From PHAA01 sp964457945 (lineage in GTDB: Bacteria > Bacillota > Syntrophomonadia > Syntrophomonadales > Syntrophomonadaceae), in the NCBI GenBank assembly GCA_964457945.1, contig CAYWFX010000004.1, forward strand, positions 62,001 through 126,000: a stretch of DNA of 64,000 nucleotides, given 5' to 3'. Below, one piece after another: positions 1 through 8,225 of the stretch. Positions within the stretch are counted from its first letter, which is position 1, and every line of letters begins with the position of its first letter. The notes under the pieces are model-generated. The model made no database searches, was not told the DNA's origin, and saw only the letters and a program-made list of their open reading frames with translations. The position numbers and the translations under genes are program-made.

Positions 1-38
1 GTAAAGCTCAAAGGGTAATAGATAAAAGAAATATATAA
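1..38 (+). CDS. 3' end of a phenylacetate-CoA ligase-like gene (partial)
   Basis: Only the last eleven full codons and the stop are in the window. In frame 3 they read KAQRVIDKRNI followed by TAA at 36-38. A tail of the form GKA.RV.DKR is typical of the C-terminus of phenylacetate-CoA ligases (adenylate-forming enzymes), and these genes often sit just upstream of an ACT-domain gene, as here. The call rests on this short tail and on context, so it is tentative; the other frames are closed or give no recognisable tail. Confidence 0.5.
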   Translation, partial: KAQRVIDKRNI

Positions 39-51
39 GGGGGAAATAAAT

Positions 52-480
52 ATGGCCAAACAGATTTCAGTGTTTTTAGAGAACAAAACCGGTCGATTGG
101 CTCATGTTACCAAGGTATTGGGAGATGCCCAGATTAACATTCGGGCTCTTTCCATAGCGGATACTTCCGATTTTGGTATACTCCGCTTAATCGTAAATGA
201 TCCAGTTAAAGCCTACAAAATACTCAAAGAAGCAGGTTTCACTGTAAGCGAAACAGAAGTGATTGCTGTGCGTATGCCTGATTCCCCAGGGGGTTTGGCA
301 TATGTCCTTGATCAGATGTCTGAAGAAAACCTTAATATTGAATATTTATATGCATTCTTGGGAATGACCGGAAATGATGCCCTGGTAATTTTTAAAGTAG
401 AAGATTTTAAGAAAGCCAAGATCGCTTTTAAAGCCAAAGGCATTAACTTTCTAGATGAACAGGAGCTTTACCAGCTTTAA
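52..480 (+). CDS. Tandem ACT-domain protein
   Basis: This 142-residue soluble protein consists of two ACT-like halves, roughly residues 1-68 and 69-142. The first opens with the usual beta strand and ligand-loop pattern (ISVFLENKTGRLAHV); the second has PDSPGGLAYVLDQM. ACT domains bind amino acids or related small ligands and act as regulatory modules. There is no catalytic domain. Stand-alone double-ACT proteins of this length commonly accompany phenylacetate-CoA ligase genes, which agrees with the gene fragment 13 bp upstream. The start ATG has a strong AAGGGGG ribosome site at 38-44. A role in sensing aromatic amino acids is only inferred. Confidence 0.85.
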   Translation: MAKQISVFLENKTGRLAHVTKVLGDAQINIRALSIADTSDFGILRLIVNDPVKAYKILKEAGFTVSETEVIAVRMPDSPGGLAYVLDQMSEENLNIEYLYAFLGMTGNDALVIFKVEDFKKAKIAFKAKGINFLDEQELYQL

Positions 481-486
481 TAGAAT

Positions 487-520
487 GCGCCTGCTATGTC
501 AGGCGCTGCAACTAGATTTT
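487..520 (+). terminator. Hairpin after the ACT gene, possible weak terminator
   Basis: A perfect 7-bp stem GCGCCTG (487-493) / CAGGCGC (500-506) encloses a 6-nt loop and lies 6 bp after the ACT-protein stop. The T-rich tail is interrupted (TGCAACTAGATTTT), so termination efficiency is doubtful. Confidence 0.4.
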
Positions 521-540
521 ATTAATTTTCATTTTAAGTG

Positions 541-650
541 AACAATTGTTTGTGATTTCGGTAATAAGGTAATACGCGAAAGCGTACTGAACTTATTATA
601 TAAAGGGATGAATGCCGTTTATGGACTATATTGCGGTGGCGTGTGCACCG
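541..650 (+). ncRNA. Structured leader or small RNA upstream of a strong terminator
   Basis: No ORF fits here, but folds are evident. A 7-bp outer stem TAATAAG (562-568)/CTTATTA (592-598) encloses a 5-bp hairpin with a GNRA loop (TACGC-GAAA-GCGTA, 573-586). A further hairpin CGGTG (634-638)/CACCG (646-650) follows, and the segment runs directly into the 22-bp terminator at 655. This arrangement suits a short terminated transcript, either a small RNA or an attenuated leader. I do not recognise a known riboswitch class: no T-box bulge, c-di-GMP-I core or purine core is visible. No promoter was assigned with confidence. Confidence 0.4.
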
Positions 651-654
651 ACAA

Positions 655-718
655 AAGGTGGGTCGACCTTACCTCTACCTGTTACAAGCAGAGGTGAGGT
701 CGACTCACCTTCTTTTTT
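655..718 (+). terminator. Strong intrinsic terminator (22-bp stem)
   Basis: The arms 655-676 and 690-711 pair along 22 bp with two G-U wobbles and a 13-nt loop, and the stem is followed by a T tract at 713-718. It must end whatever is transcribed from the structured segment just upstream, because it lies some 490 bp before mraZ. Confidence 0.8.
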
Positions 719-731
719 GGAACGGCGAAAT

Positions 732-862
732 AATAACTTGCGGTTCTAAACGAAGGATTTTTTCGTAAGACAAGCTGGAGGTTTGAGGAATACTCGATGT
801 ATTTCGATTGACGACAACGCAGTTTTGCAGAAAAAATGGACGCTTTAAAGCGATAAGTTATT
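732..862 (+). repeat. Nested-hairpin intergenic element
   Basis: Three concentric inverted repeats fold this 131-bp stretch. The outer pair is AATAACTT (732-739)/AAGTTATT (855-862), the middle pair ATTTTTTC (757-764)/GAAAAAAT (830-837), and the inner pair GGAATAC (787-793)/GTATTTC (799-805) with one G-U. There is no ORF. The layout (GAGGAATACTC centre, A/T-rich arms) reminds me of dispersed intergenic elements in syntrophic and sulfate-reducing Firmicutes, but I cannot confirm other copies; none was spotted elsewhere in this window. Confidence 0.5.
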
Positions 863-865
863 GTA

Positions 866-1033
866 TGGACATTCCTAGAGCTATGAGGATAGGTCCAGGT
901 GTAGCAATGGCCGCAGATAATTAAGACCTTTTAGCTAGGTCATAAATGAATGATTTTAACAGAAAAAATAGGTCTAAAGTTACATTTTAGGAGTGCTCGA
1001 TGCTGAGACCTTTTTACTAAAAGCAAGCTCCTA
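866..1033 (+). other. Non-coding stretch with mutually exclusive pairings
   Basis: Several short pairings are visible: TGGAC (866-870)/GTCCA (893-897); GACC (925-928)/GGTC (938-941); AGGTCT (970-975)/AGACCT (1006-1011) followed by TTTTT at 1011-1015; TTTTAG (985-990)/CTAAAA (1017-1022); and TAGGAG (988-993)/CTCCTA (1028-1033). The last two and the AGGTCT pair share or enclose the same bases and cannot all form, which is a pattern like terminator/antiterminator switching. This is a reading of the sequence; no known riboswitch is recognised, and the stems are short. Confidence 0.3.
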
Positions 1034-1094
1034 GGGGGATTGGCAAGGATTATTTGATGGGTTTTGTTGAAAAAAATCGAAATTATAAACTTTG

Positions 1095-1123
1095 TTACAT
1101 TTTTCACAAAGCAGGGATATGCT
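1095..1123 (+). promoter_or_regulatory. Candidate sigma-A promoter of mraZ
   Basis: TTACAT (1095-1100) and TATGCT (1118-1123) are separated by 17 bp and would start transcription just before the MraZ-type repeats and the mraZ ribosome site. The match to consensus is partial, so this is a candidate only. Confidence 0.35.
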
Positions 1124-1140
1124 TTTTGCAACTAGAATAT

Positions 1141-1170
1141 GGTGGAGAGAAGTGGAGTGAAGTGGAGTGA
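1141..1170 (+). promoter_or_regulatory. MraZ operator: three direct repeats
   Basis: GTGGAG occurs at 1142-1147, 1152-1157 and 1162-1167, an exact 10-bp period. MraZ is known to bind short G-rich direct repeats (TGGGN with 5-nt spacers in Escherichia coli) upstream of its own gene. Here the equivalent unit is TGGAG with a 5-nt spacer, 34 bp before the mraZ start, so autoregulation of the dcw cluster is very likely. Confidence 0.8.
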
Positions 1171-1203
1171 CATCCCAAAAATAATCCGCAAGGGGCAGAA
1201 TGC

Positions 1204-1635
1204 ATGTTCTTAGGTGAATATCAACATTCCTTGGATTCCAAGGGAAGGATAATAGTACCGTCTAAGTTTCGCGAGGAACTTGGTGCTAGTTTTATTGCCA
1301 CCAAGGGCTTAGATAATTGTTTGTTCCTCTACCCAATGAATGAATGGAAGACAATCGAAGAAAAACTGAGGGCACTTCCTTTCACCAGAGCAGATGTTAG
1401 ATCTTTCGCACGTTTTTTCTTTTCCGGGGCTTCGGAACTGGAAATTGATAAACAGGGCAGAATACTTCTTCCATCCAATTTGAGAGATTATGCCATGATA
1501 GAGAAAGAACTAGTCGTAATTGGAGTGGGTTCACGGGTAGAGATTTGGGCAAACGAAAAGTGGACACAATATAATCAGACGGCGGAATCGTCTTATGAAG
1601 TAATCGCCGAGAATTTAGTGGGTCTGGGCCTATAG
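1204..1635 (+). CDS. mraZ: Transcriptional regulator MraZ
   Basis: This 143-residue protein of standard family length has two AbrB/SpoVT-type beta domains. Each is marked by a DxKGR-type motif: HSLDSKGRIIVPSKFRE near residue 10 and IDKQGRILLPSNLRDY near residue 82. MraZ forms a ring-shaped DNA-binding oligomer that controls the division/cell-wall cluster. The ATG follows an AAGGGG ribosome site, and a three-copy operator lies just upstream. The gene heads the cluster, and its stop is 13 bp before the rsmH start. Confidence 0.97.
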   Translation: MFLGEYQHSLDSKGRIIVPSKFREELGASFIATKGLDNCLFLYPMNEWKTIEEKLRALPFTRADVRSFARFFFSGASELEIDKQGRILLPSNLRDYAMIEKELVVIGVGSRVEIWANEKWTQYNQTAESSYEVIAENLVGLGL

Positions 1636-1648
1636 GAGTGAAACTGTT

Positions 1649-2566
1649 TTGCATGAACCCGTATTATTGCAGGAAACCATAGCGAATCTTATTAGTGATC
1701 CTCATGGAATTTATGTTGATTGTACTCTGGGAGGCGGAGGTCATTTACGATACCTAATAGAAAACTTGGCACCCGATGCTAGGGTAATAGGGATTGATAA
1801 GGACATTGATATACTGAACCAAACCCGCTTAGGTTTTGATGATTCCAAGGTTAGCTTTGTTCAATCAGATTTCAGAGATCTGGAGCAGGTCTTACAGGAA
1901 TTAAATATTGAATTAGTTGATGGCATAATGATGGATCTAGGGGTATCTTCTTTTCAGCTTGATGTGGCAGATCGGGGTTTTAGTTTTCACGAGGATGCAC
2001 CACTGGACATGCGTATGAACCGGGAACAGGTTTTTACCGCTGGGGATCTTGTAAACAGTTATGCCGAAGCTGAAATAAGAGAAATTCTTTTTAAGTATGG
2101 CGAGGAAGCTTATGCTCGCAATATTGCTAAAGCCATAGTCAGTTATCGTGCTGGAAAAGACATAGAAAGCACCCTGGAACTGGTAGATATAATTAAGGGA
2201 GCTGTGCCAGCTAAGTATTGCCGCGACAAGCATCCGGCTCGTAAGAGTTTTCAGGCCTTGAGAATTGTAGTTAATGGAGAGTTAGAGGCTCTTCAGGATG
2301 TATTGCCACAGGCAGTCAAAATGTTAAGGCCGCAGGGGAGATTATGCATAATAAGCTTTCACTCCTTGGAAGATCGCATAGTTAAGCAGTTTATGCAGGA
2401 AAAGTCGCGCGACTGTATTTGCCCGCCGGACTTTCCCATATGTATTTGTGAGCATCGCGCCCAATTGAAGTTAATAAGTCGTAAGCCCATTATTGCCAGT
2501 GCTGAGGAATGCAGCTCTAATCCACGTTCCAGAAGTGCTAGGCTGAGAGTGGCAGCCAGAATATAG
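1649..2566 (+). CDS. rsmH: 16S rRNA (cytosine1402-N4)-methyltransferase RsmH
   Basis: At 305 residues this matches the RsmH/MraW family. It has a SAM-binding loop near the N-terminus (DCTLGGGGHLRYL), the family motif MDLGVSSFQLD, and the C-terminal segments SFHSLEDRIVK and NPRSRSARLR. It methylates N4 of C1402 in the ribosomal P site. The start is TTG at 1649 with AGGAGTG 8 bp upstream; the second residue, His, opens the usual HEPVLL N-terminus. It is the second gene of the dcw operon. Confidence 0.97.
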   Translation: MHEPVLLQETIANLISDPHGIYVDCTLGGGGHLRYLIENLAPDARVIGIDKDIDILNQTRLGFDDSKVSFVQSDFRDLEQVLQELNIELVDGIMMDLGVSSFQLDVADRGFSFHEDAPLDMRMNREQVFTAGDLVNSYAEAEIREILFKYGEEAYARNIAKAIVSYRAGKDIESTLELVDIIKGAVPAKYCRDKHPARKSFQALRIVVNGELEALQDVLPQAVKMLRPQGRLCIISFHSLEDRIVKQFMQEKSRDCICPPDFPICICEHRAQLKLISRKPIIASAEECSSNPRSRSARLRVAARI

Positions 2567-2593
2567 TTCTAAATTCTAGGAGGGTTTAATAAT

Positions 2594-3082
2594 ATGTTAC
2601 AAGCGGAGTCCAGTTGTGCTAGGGATTGGGATACCTACAAATCACCCGAAGCAGCGGCCAGTGTTAGAAGGATTAAAAGAACCACCACTAAGGTGAATCA
2701 TAAGAGAAAAATATATATTAAAAGCGGTGTGGTTGTTTTTGGCTATGCGCTAATCCTGGTTTTTCTCTGTATGAGCAGTTCCTCGTTGGGTTACAAGATT
2801 GAAGGGCTGGAAAAGGATATACAAAGCCTGGAGACTGCCAATCATAGAATGGAATACCAGATAGCCCAAAAAACTTCGCTGGATAGAGTGGCACAGGTAG
2901 CGGTTGCTGATCTTGGAATGTATAAGCCGGATTCAAATAAATCGATAGCCATGGAAATTAAGGCTGAACCGATAAATATAGCGAAGACTGCAACGATTAC
3001 AACAGATGATAAAAATATTAGCCAAAAATTATTGCTTAAAGTATATAGCAGCCTGTCTCGCTTGGCCCAAAATTCTAATTAA
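2594..3082 (+). CDS. ftsL: Cell division protein FtsL-like
   Basis: This 162-residue bitopic protein has a basic cytoplasmic tail of about 48 residues and one membrane helix at about 49-68 (VVVFGYALILVFLCMSS). A coiled coil follows (KIEGLEKDIQSLETANHRMEYQIAQ), and then the LGM.KPD segment typical of FtsL/septum-formation-initiator proteins. FtsL binds DivIC/FtsB and FtsQ to activate septal synthesis. It has a strong AGGAGGG ribosome site. The position between rsmH and the class B PBP supports the name, although sequence conservation in the family is low. Confidence 0.88.
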   Translation: MLQAESSCARDWDTYKSPEAAASVRRIKRTTTKVNHKRKIYIKSGVVVFGYALILVFLCMSSSSLGYKIEGLEKDIQSLETANHRMEYQIAQKTSLDRVAQVAVADLGMYKPDSNKSIAMEIKAEPINIAKTATITTDDKNISQKLLLKVYSSLSRLAQNSN

Positions 3083-3090
3083 AATATTAA

Positions 3091-3127
3091 GGGGCTGTCA
3101 AGGAATAAACAAGGTTTGCATCTTGAC
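3091..3127 (+). repeat. Short hairpin element sharing a 23-bp core with 59740-59762
   Basis: The core GGGCTGTCAAGGAATAAACA matches the one at 59740 except for scattered changes. The left arm GTCAAG (3097-3102) pairs with CTTGAC (3122-3127). It occupies most of the 70-bp gap between ftsL and the PBP gene and lacks a T tract. Confidence 0.45.
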
Positions 3128-3152
3128 GGTTACTGGATGAGGTGGCATATAT

Positions 3153-5267
3153 ATGCAAACTACCGGTTTGCTAGTTAGAAAGCGTATAGCAACGCTTTTT
3201 TTCTTATTTACCATCGGTTTTTGCCTTTTGGGAGTAAGGATTTTCTGGGTCCAATTTGTGCAAGGGGCCGAACTGTCAGCAAAAGCTACGCAGAATCGGA
3301 TGCGCGATGTACCGGTGGAATCAAAGCGGGGTATTATCTATGACCGTAATGGGCGTGAGCTAGCTATCTCCATTAGCGCTGATTCAGTTTATGCCATTCC
3401 GGCGGAAATACGTCGCTCCAAACGTGAGCAGGAAGTAGCCCAGAAGTTAGCCCAGGTTCTGGGTATGGATGAAGGAAGCTTATTTAAACGAATAACTGCC
3501 ATCAGTTCTTTCGAATGGATTAAGCGTCAAATAACCCCCGAGCAGGCCAAACAAATTCGGGATATGAAGTTGCCGGGAATCGATTTGACTGAAGAGAGCC
3601 GTCGTTTTTATCCTAAAGGAACCCTGGCCAGCCATATCCTAGGCGTTTCAGGCATCGATAACACCGGGTTGGAAGGCATCGATAACTTTTATAACAATCT
3701 GGTAGGGGGAACCAAAGGGCGCATTGTTATTGAACATGATGCAGTTGGTCGTGATATTCCTGAAGCTACTCATAAATACATTCCGCCTGTTGATGGTGGG
3801 AACTTGGTTCTAACTATCGATGAAACAATTCAATATATCACTGAACGAGAATTGGATAAGGTTTTCAAGGAGCGGCAGGCTAAAAATGCGGCCGCTATCG
3901 TTATGGATCCAAAAACCGGAGAAATCTTGGCTATGGCATCTCGGCCAACATTTAATCCTAATAGTTATGGTGATTCCCCGGCTATCAACCGCAGGAACTT
4001 TGCCATAAATGATTCTTATGAGCCGGGATCAACCATGAAGATTACCACTTCTGCTATGGCTTTGGAAGAAGGAATAGTAAACCGCAATACCCCATTCTAT
4101 TGCCCGGGTTATGTTAAGGTGGGAGTAGAAACCATAGGCTGTCCTGATCGCAAGGCACATGGGGATCAGACTTTTGCCCAAATTGTGGAGAACTCTTGTA
4201 ATGTGAGCTTTGTAAAAGTGGGTCTGGAATTAGGTATAGAAAAATATTATCAATATCTCAATGCTTTTGGCTTTGGGCAATTGACAGGTATAGACCTCCC
4301 CGGGGAAGCTAAAGGGATATTGGTACCCCAGGCTAGTGCTAAACAGATAGATCTGGCTGTTATGGCGATGGGGCAGGCCAATGCGGTAACCCCTATGCAG
4401 TTGATAAGTGCGGTATCGGCAGTTTCCAATAACGGCAAATTAATGAAGCCGCATTTGCTAAAACAGGTCTTGGATCGCGATGGTAAGGTTATAAAGAATA
4501 ATGAACCTATAATGGTGAGAAAGGTGATTGCTGAAAATACGGCCAAGGAGTTGTGCGTAATCCTGGAAGGGGAAGTAACCAACGGGACCGGCTGGAAGGC
4601 CTATATAGAGGGATACCATGTGGGGGGCAAGACCGGCACCGCGCAAAAAATTGCCCCTGGTGGAGGTTACCTGGCGAATGAATATGTGTCTTCATTTATA
4701 GGGCTGGCTCCCTCCGATGATCCTCGTTTGGTATGTCTGGTAGTGGTTGATGCTCCGCAGGGTTTTCCTTACTATGGTGGCTGGGTAGCGGCTCCGCCAG
4801 CCCGGGAAATTATTAATGATTCCCTGAGATACTTACAGGTTCCTCTGCGACAGAAAGAGGGCCAACAGGTGGCAGTGCCAGAAGAAAAAGTGGTGGTACC
4901 GGATGTGGTAAATCTGCCTTTGGCTGATGCTCTGGCTAGTATAAGCAGCAGAGGTTTGAATGCCAAGGTTAACGGTACGGGAAATATTGTATGGCAGCAG
5001 ACACCTAGAGGGCAGACTAAATTAAGCAAGGGATCTCAGGTTATAATATACCTGTCGCCATTTAAAAAGGATAACAAGGATGGGGAAATAACTGTTCCGG
5101 ATTTACAGGGGAAATCAATGAAGGAAGTAGCCAGGATACTGGCTGATCTGGGCCTACATCTATTGCCGGAAGGATATGGCATTTCTTTTAAACAATCACC
5201 AGAACCAGGTAAAGTGATAACCAGTGGATCAACTGTAAAGGTTCAATTTCAACCCTTGGGGGAATAA
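3153..5267 (+). CDS. Class B penicillin-binding protein with two PASTA domains (FtsI/SpoVD type)
   Basis: This 704-residue septal transpeptidase has an N-terminal membrane helix at about residues 13-33 and a PBP dimerisation domain starting near VESKRGIIYDRNGRELA. The catalytic domain shows the active-site motifs STMK (Ser293), SCN (348-350) and KTGT (493-496). Two C-terminal PASTA domains begin near residues 580 and 640 (VVVPDVV, ITVPDLQ). It cross-links peptidoglycan at the division site and works with FtsW. Only one such gene is in the cluster, so whether it serves vegetative division (PBP2B), spore cortex (SpoVD) or both is unresolved. Confidence 0.93.
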   Translation: MQTTGLLVRKRIATLFFLFTIGFCLLGVRIFWVQFVQGAELSAKATQNRMRDVPVESKRGIIYDRNGRELAISISADSVYAIPAEIRRSKREQEVAQKLAQVLGMDEGSLFKRITAISSFEWIKRQITPEQAKQIRDMKLPGIDLTEESRRFYPKGTLASHILGVSGIDNTGLEGIDNFYNNLVGGTKGRIVIEHDAVGRDIPEATHKYIPPVDGGNLVLTIDETIQYITERELDKVFKERQAKNAAAIVMDPKTGEILAMASRPTFNPNSYGDSPAINRRNFAINDSYEPGSTMKITTSAMALEEGIVNRNTPFYCPGYVKVGVETIGCPDRKAHGDQTFAQIVENSCNVSFVKVGLELGIEKYYQYLNAFGFGQLTGIDLPGEAKGILVPQASAKQIDLAVMAMGQANAVTPMQLISAVSAVSNNGKLMKPHLLKQVLDRDGKVIKNNEPIMVRKVIAENTAKELCVILEGEVTNGTGWKAYIEGYHVGGKTGTAQKIAPGGGYLANEYVSSFIGLAPSDDPRLVCLVVVDAPQGFPYYGGWVAAPPAREIINDSLRYLQVPLRQKEGQQVAVPEEKVVVPDVVNLPLADALASISSRGLNAKVNGTGNIVWQQTPRGQTKLSKGSQVIIYLSPFKKDNKDGEITVPDLQGKSMKEVARILADLGLHLLPEGYGISFKQSPEPGKVITSGSTVKVQFQPLGE

Positions 5268-5305
5268 TAAAAAAAACGGGTGGTACAAGAAAGGAGGAAT
5301 GGGGC

Positions 5306-6826
5306 ATGCAACTAGAGGAACTTATGCAGGGCATTGATTATAAATTGCTGGCAGGTCAACTGAACCAGGATATTAGTGGTATAAGTTATGATTCCAGAAA
5401 GGTTAAAGTGGGTGACTTATTTATCTGTATACCGGGTGCCAAGGCAGACGGACATGATTTTGTAGAACAGGCGATTCATAGAGGTGCCACAGCTCTCTTA
5501 GTTGAAAAGGAACTTTTGCTTCACCCTGCGGGTACTATCGGTGCTCCCTTGCAGTCGCCAATAATGTTGCACCCTACAATAACAGTGCTGCACACTACTG
5601 AGTGCAGAAGGGCCATGGCTATTGCAGCTTCTAATTTCTTCCACCAACCTTCTCACGATATAAAAACAATCGGTGTTACTGGTACTAATGGTAAAACCAC
5701 AAATACCCATTTAATCAAAGCGATCCTTGAAGAACAGGGTAACGGGATTGGTATTATGGGCACTCTTTATGCCCGCATGGGTGATAATGAAAGGGTTTTG
5801 GGTAATACTACTCCTGAATCGGTAGATATTGAAGAGTTTATTAATCTGATAAGAGAGCAAAATGGTAAGTATCTGGTTATGGAGGTTTCCTCCCACGCGC
5901 TAAATATGAGCAGGGTGGATAAAATACGTTTTCATGCCGCTGTATTTACTAACTTAACGCAAGATCACCTTGATTATCATATGACAATGGATAATTATAT
6001 GGAATCAAAATTGAAGCTATTTAAGAAATTATCTGAGCCAGATGGTCAATTTGCGATCATCAACGCTGACGACCCAGCATCCCAATATTTCATGCAGGCC
6101 AGCGGCAATAATTATTATAGTTATGGCATTAACAAAGAGGCTGACGTAAAGGCCATTAATATTAAGAATAGACTCAAAGGAACAGATTTTACAGTAATAT
6201 ACCGGGATGGCAGTTTTAACATTAATATGAAATTAATCGGTTTGTTCAACGTATATAATGCCTTGGCGGCTATTGCTTTTGCTTTGAAGGAAGGAGTTGA
6301 ACCAGCTGTTATAAAGACTGCTCTGGAGAAGGTTTCGGGAGTGGCAGGCAGGTTTGAACAGGTAGATTGTGGTCAGGATTTTACAGTAGTAGTTGATTAT
6401 GCTCACACTCCAGATGGATTAGAAAATATCCTGCAAACGGGTAGGAAGATATTGGAAAATAGGCTGATTACAGTTTTTGGCTGTGGAGGCGACCGGGATC
6501 GAAAGAAAAGACCCATGATGGGTAAAATAGCGGCTCAATACAGTGATTTCTGCATTGTTACATCTGATAATCCCCGCAGCGAAGAGCCGGAAGCGATTAT
6601 TGACGATATTATTCCTGGTCTGAAGGAGATAGAAAATTCTCATTACGCTAAAATCGTGGATAGACGGGAGGCCATTCATCAAGCAATTTGCCTCGCGAAA
6701 AAAGGCGACCTGGTTATTATCGCGGGTAAAGGCCATGAGACCTATCAACTGGTTAAGGATCAAGTGTTGGAATTTGATGATAGAAAAGTAGCGGCGGAGT
6801 TTTTGAGAGGAAAAGCTTGGCAATGA
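5306..6826 (+). CDS. murE: UDP-MurNAc-tripeptide synthetase MurE (meso-DAP-adding)
   Basis: The 506-residue Mur ligase adds the third amino acid to UDP-MurNAc-L-Ala-D-Glu. The order is the N-terminal uridine-binding domain (SGISYDSRKVKVGDLF), the ATP loop GVTGTNGKTT near residue 130, and the C-terminal ligase domain. In the latter, the DNPR motif near residue 418 (SDNPRSEEPE) is the family signature for meso-diaminopimelate rather than lysine. The ATG has AAAGGAGG upstream. The 3' end overlaps the murF start by a few bases, indicating translational coupling. Confidence 0.96.
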   Translation: MQLEELMQGIDYKLLAGQLNQDISGISYDSRKVKVGDLFICIPGAKADGHDFVEQAIHRGATALLVEKELLLHPAGTIGAPLQSPIMLHPTITVLHTTECRRAMAIAASNFFHQPSHDIKTIGVTGTNGKTTNTHLIKAILEEQGNGIGIMGTLYARMGDNERVLGNTTPESVDIEEFINLIREQNGKYLVMEVSSHALNMSRVDKIRFHAAVFTNLTQDHLDYHMTMDNYMESKLKLFKKLSEPDGQFAIINADDPASQYFMQASGNNYYSYGINKEADVKAINIKNRLKGTDFTVIYRDGSFNINMKLIGLFNVYNALAAIAFALKEGVEPAVIKTALEKVSGVAGRFEQVDCGQDFTVVVDYAHTPDGLENILQTGRKILENRLITVFGCGGDRDRKKRPMMGKIAAQYSDFCIVTSDNPRSEEPEAIIDDIIPGLKEIENSHYAKIVDRREAIHQAICLAKKGDLVIIAGKGHETYQLVKDQVLEFDDRKVAAEFLRGKAWQ

Positions 6827-8202
6827 GACTAGATTTAGATTTTATAGTCGATAGCGTGGACGGGATTCTTATAGGAGAAGACCAACAAAGCTGGGTGGAG
6901 GGAATCAACACTGATTCCCGTAAAGTTAAGCCCGGAGACTTGTTTTTTGCTTTGCAGGGTGAGAACTTTGATGGTCATGATTATATCGCTAATGTTTGGC
7001 AGGCGGGAGCGGCTGCAGTAGTAGTATCCAGACCGGTCGAAATACCCGCAGGTGATAAGACGGGAGCGGTAATTATGGTTGCGGATACGCTGGAAGCTTT
7101 ACAGAAATTAGCGGGACGATATCGACAATTATTTACCATTCCGATAGTAGCAGTAACCGGGAGTGTAGGCAAAACAACCACCAAGGATATGCTGGCTGAT
7201 TGCCTGGCTACGGTATATAAAACCTTAAAAACCCCAGGGAATTATAATAATGAGATTGGTTTGCCAATAACCCTACTGAGCATGGATGAACAGCACCAAG
7301 CCGCAGTAGTGGAATTGGCCATGCGTGCTCCAGGTGAGATTTCTCACCTGGCCGGAATTGTCAGGCCTACTTATGCCATTATCACTAATATTGAGCCAGT
7401 TCACCTGGAAACAATGAACAGTATGGAGAATATCGCTCAGGCCAAATGTGAGGTGTTGGAGTTTATTGCCAAAGATAAATTTGCTCTTATTAACGGCGAC
7501 AATGAACTGCTGCTCAAGACAGCCTCTAGGTATTCGAATCCCAGATATACATTTGGATACAGTAAAGACTGTGATTTTCAGGTTGTCAAGGCTGAGAATG
7601 ATAGAGCTGGTATAAATGTTAGATTAAGAATAGAGAGCAATATTGAGAATTTTTACTGTCCGGTTCCGGCCAGGCGCCTAGCGGTGAACCTGGCATCGGT
7701 AGCTGGAATGGCCTATATGATGGGAGTAAGCCTCGAAGATATTAAAAAGGGACTGGCTCTATACGAGCCCAGCGGTAATCGCTTGAATATTATAAATCTT
7801 TCGACAGGTGGCGCAGTTATTGATGACACTTACAATGCCAATCCTTTATCTATGATGGCGGCACTGGAAGTCTGTAAAGATATTAGTGCAGGGAGAAAGA
7901 CAGTAGCAGTTCTAGGGGATATGCTGGAATTGGGTAACTATGAAATAGATGGCCATATTCAGGTCGGCAAGAGGGTGGCGGAACTTGATCTGGATATATT
8001 GGTAACAATTGGACATCGAGCAGCATATATTGGGCAAGGCGCTCTTCTTAACGGTATGCCTGAGGCTAGGATTAAACACTATCAAAGCCGGGAAGAAAGC
8101 TTGCCCTGGCTGAAAAAACATATTGGACAGCAGGAGGTTGTTCTATTTAAGGGTTCACGAGGGATGCAACTGGAGAAACTGGTACAGACCTGGTTATCCT
8201 GA
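6817..8202 (+). CDS. murF: UDP-MurNAc-tripeptide-D-Ala-D-Ala ligase MurF
   Basis: This 461-residue Mur ligase has the family order: an N-terminal domain with GINTDSRKVKPGDLFFALQG, the ATP loop VTGSVGKTTTKDM near residue 115, the central NNEIGLP motif, and DDTYNANPLSM in the C-terminal domain. It completes the cytoplasmic pentapeptide. Two starts are possible: TTG at 6817 (GAGAGG 6 bp upstream, used here) or ATG at 6823, which overlaps the murE TGA as ATGA. Either way, translation is coupled to murE. Confidence 0.96.
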   Translation: MAMRLDLDFIVDSVDGILIGEDQQSWVEGINTDSRKVKPGDLFFALQGENFDGHDYIANVWQAGAAAVVVSRPVEIPAGDKTGAVIMVADTLEALQKLAGRYRQLFTIPIVAVTGSVGKTTTKDMLADCLATVYKTLKTPGNYNNEIGLPITLLSMDEQHQAAVVELAMRAPGEISHLAGIVRPTYAIITNIEPVHLETMNSMENIAQAKCEVLEFIAKDKFALINGDNELLLKTASRYSNPRYTFGYSKDCDFQVVKAENDRAGINVRLRIESNIENFYCPVPARRLAVNLASVAGMAYMMGVSLEDIKKGLALYEPSGNRLNIINLSTGGAVIDDTYNANPLSMMAALEVCKDISAGRKTVAVLGDMLELGNYEIDGHIQVGKRVAELDLDILVTIGHRAAYIGQGALLNGMPEARIKHYQSREESLPWLKKHIGQQEVVLFKGSRGMQLEKLVQTWLS

Positions 8203-8225
8203 GCTAGCATTGGAGGTACATTAAG

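Noticed and set aside
631..665. T-box-like GGTGG...CACCG sequence
   Set aside because: It lacks the AGGGTGG-ACCGCG order and the specifier stem, and no aminoacyl-tRNA or amino acid gene follows.
940..1131. 63-codon frame on the - strand upstream of mraZ
   Set aside because: No ribosome site or recognisable product, and it lies in a stretch full of hairpins and the mraZ promoter region.
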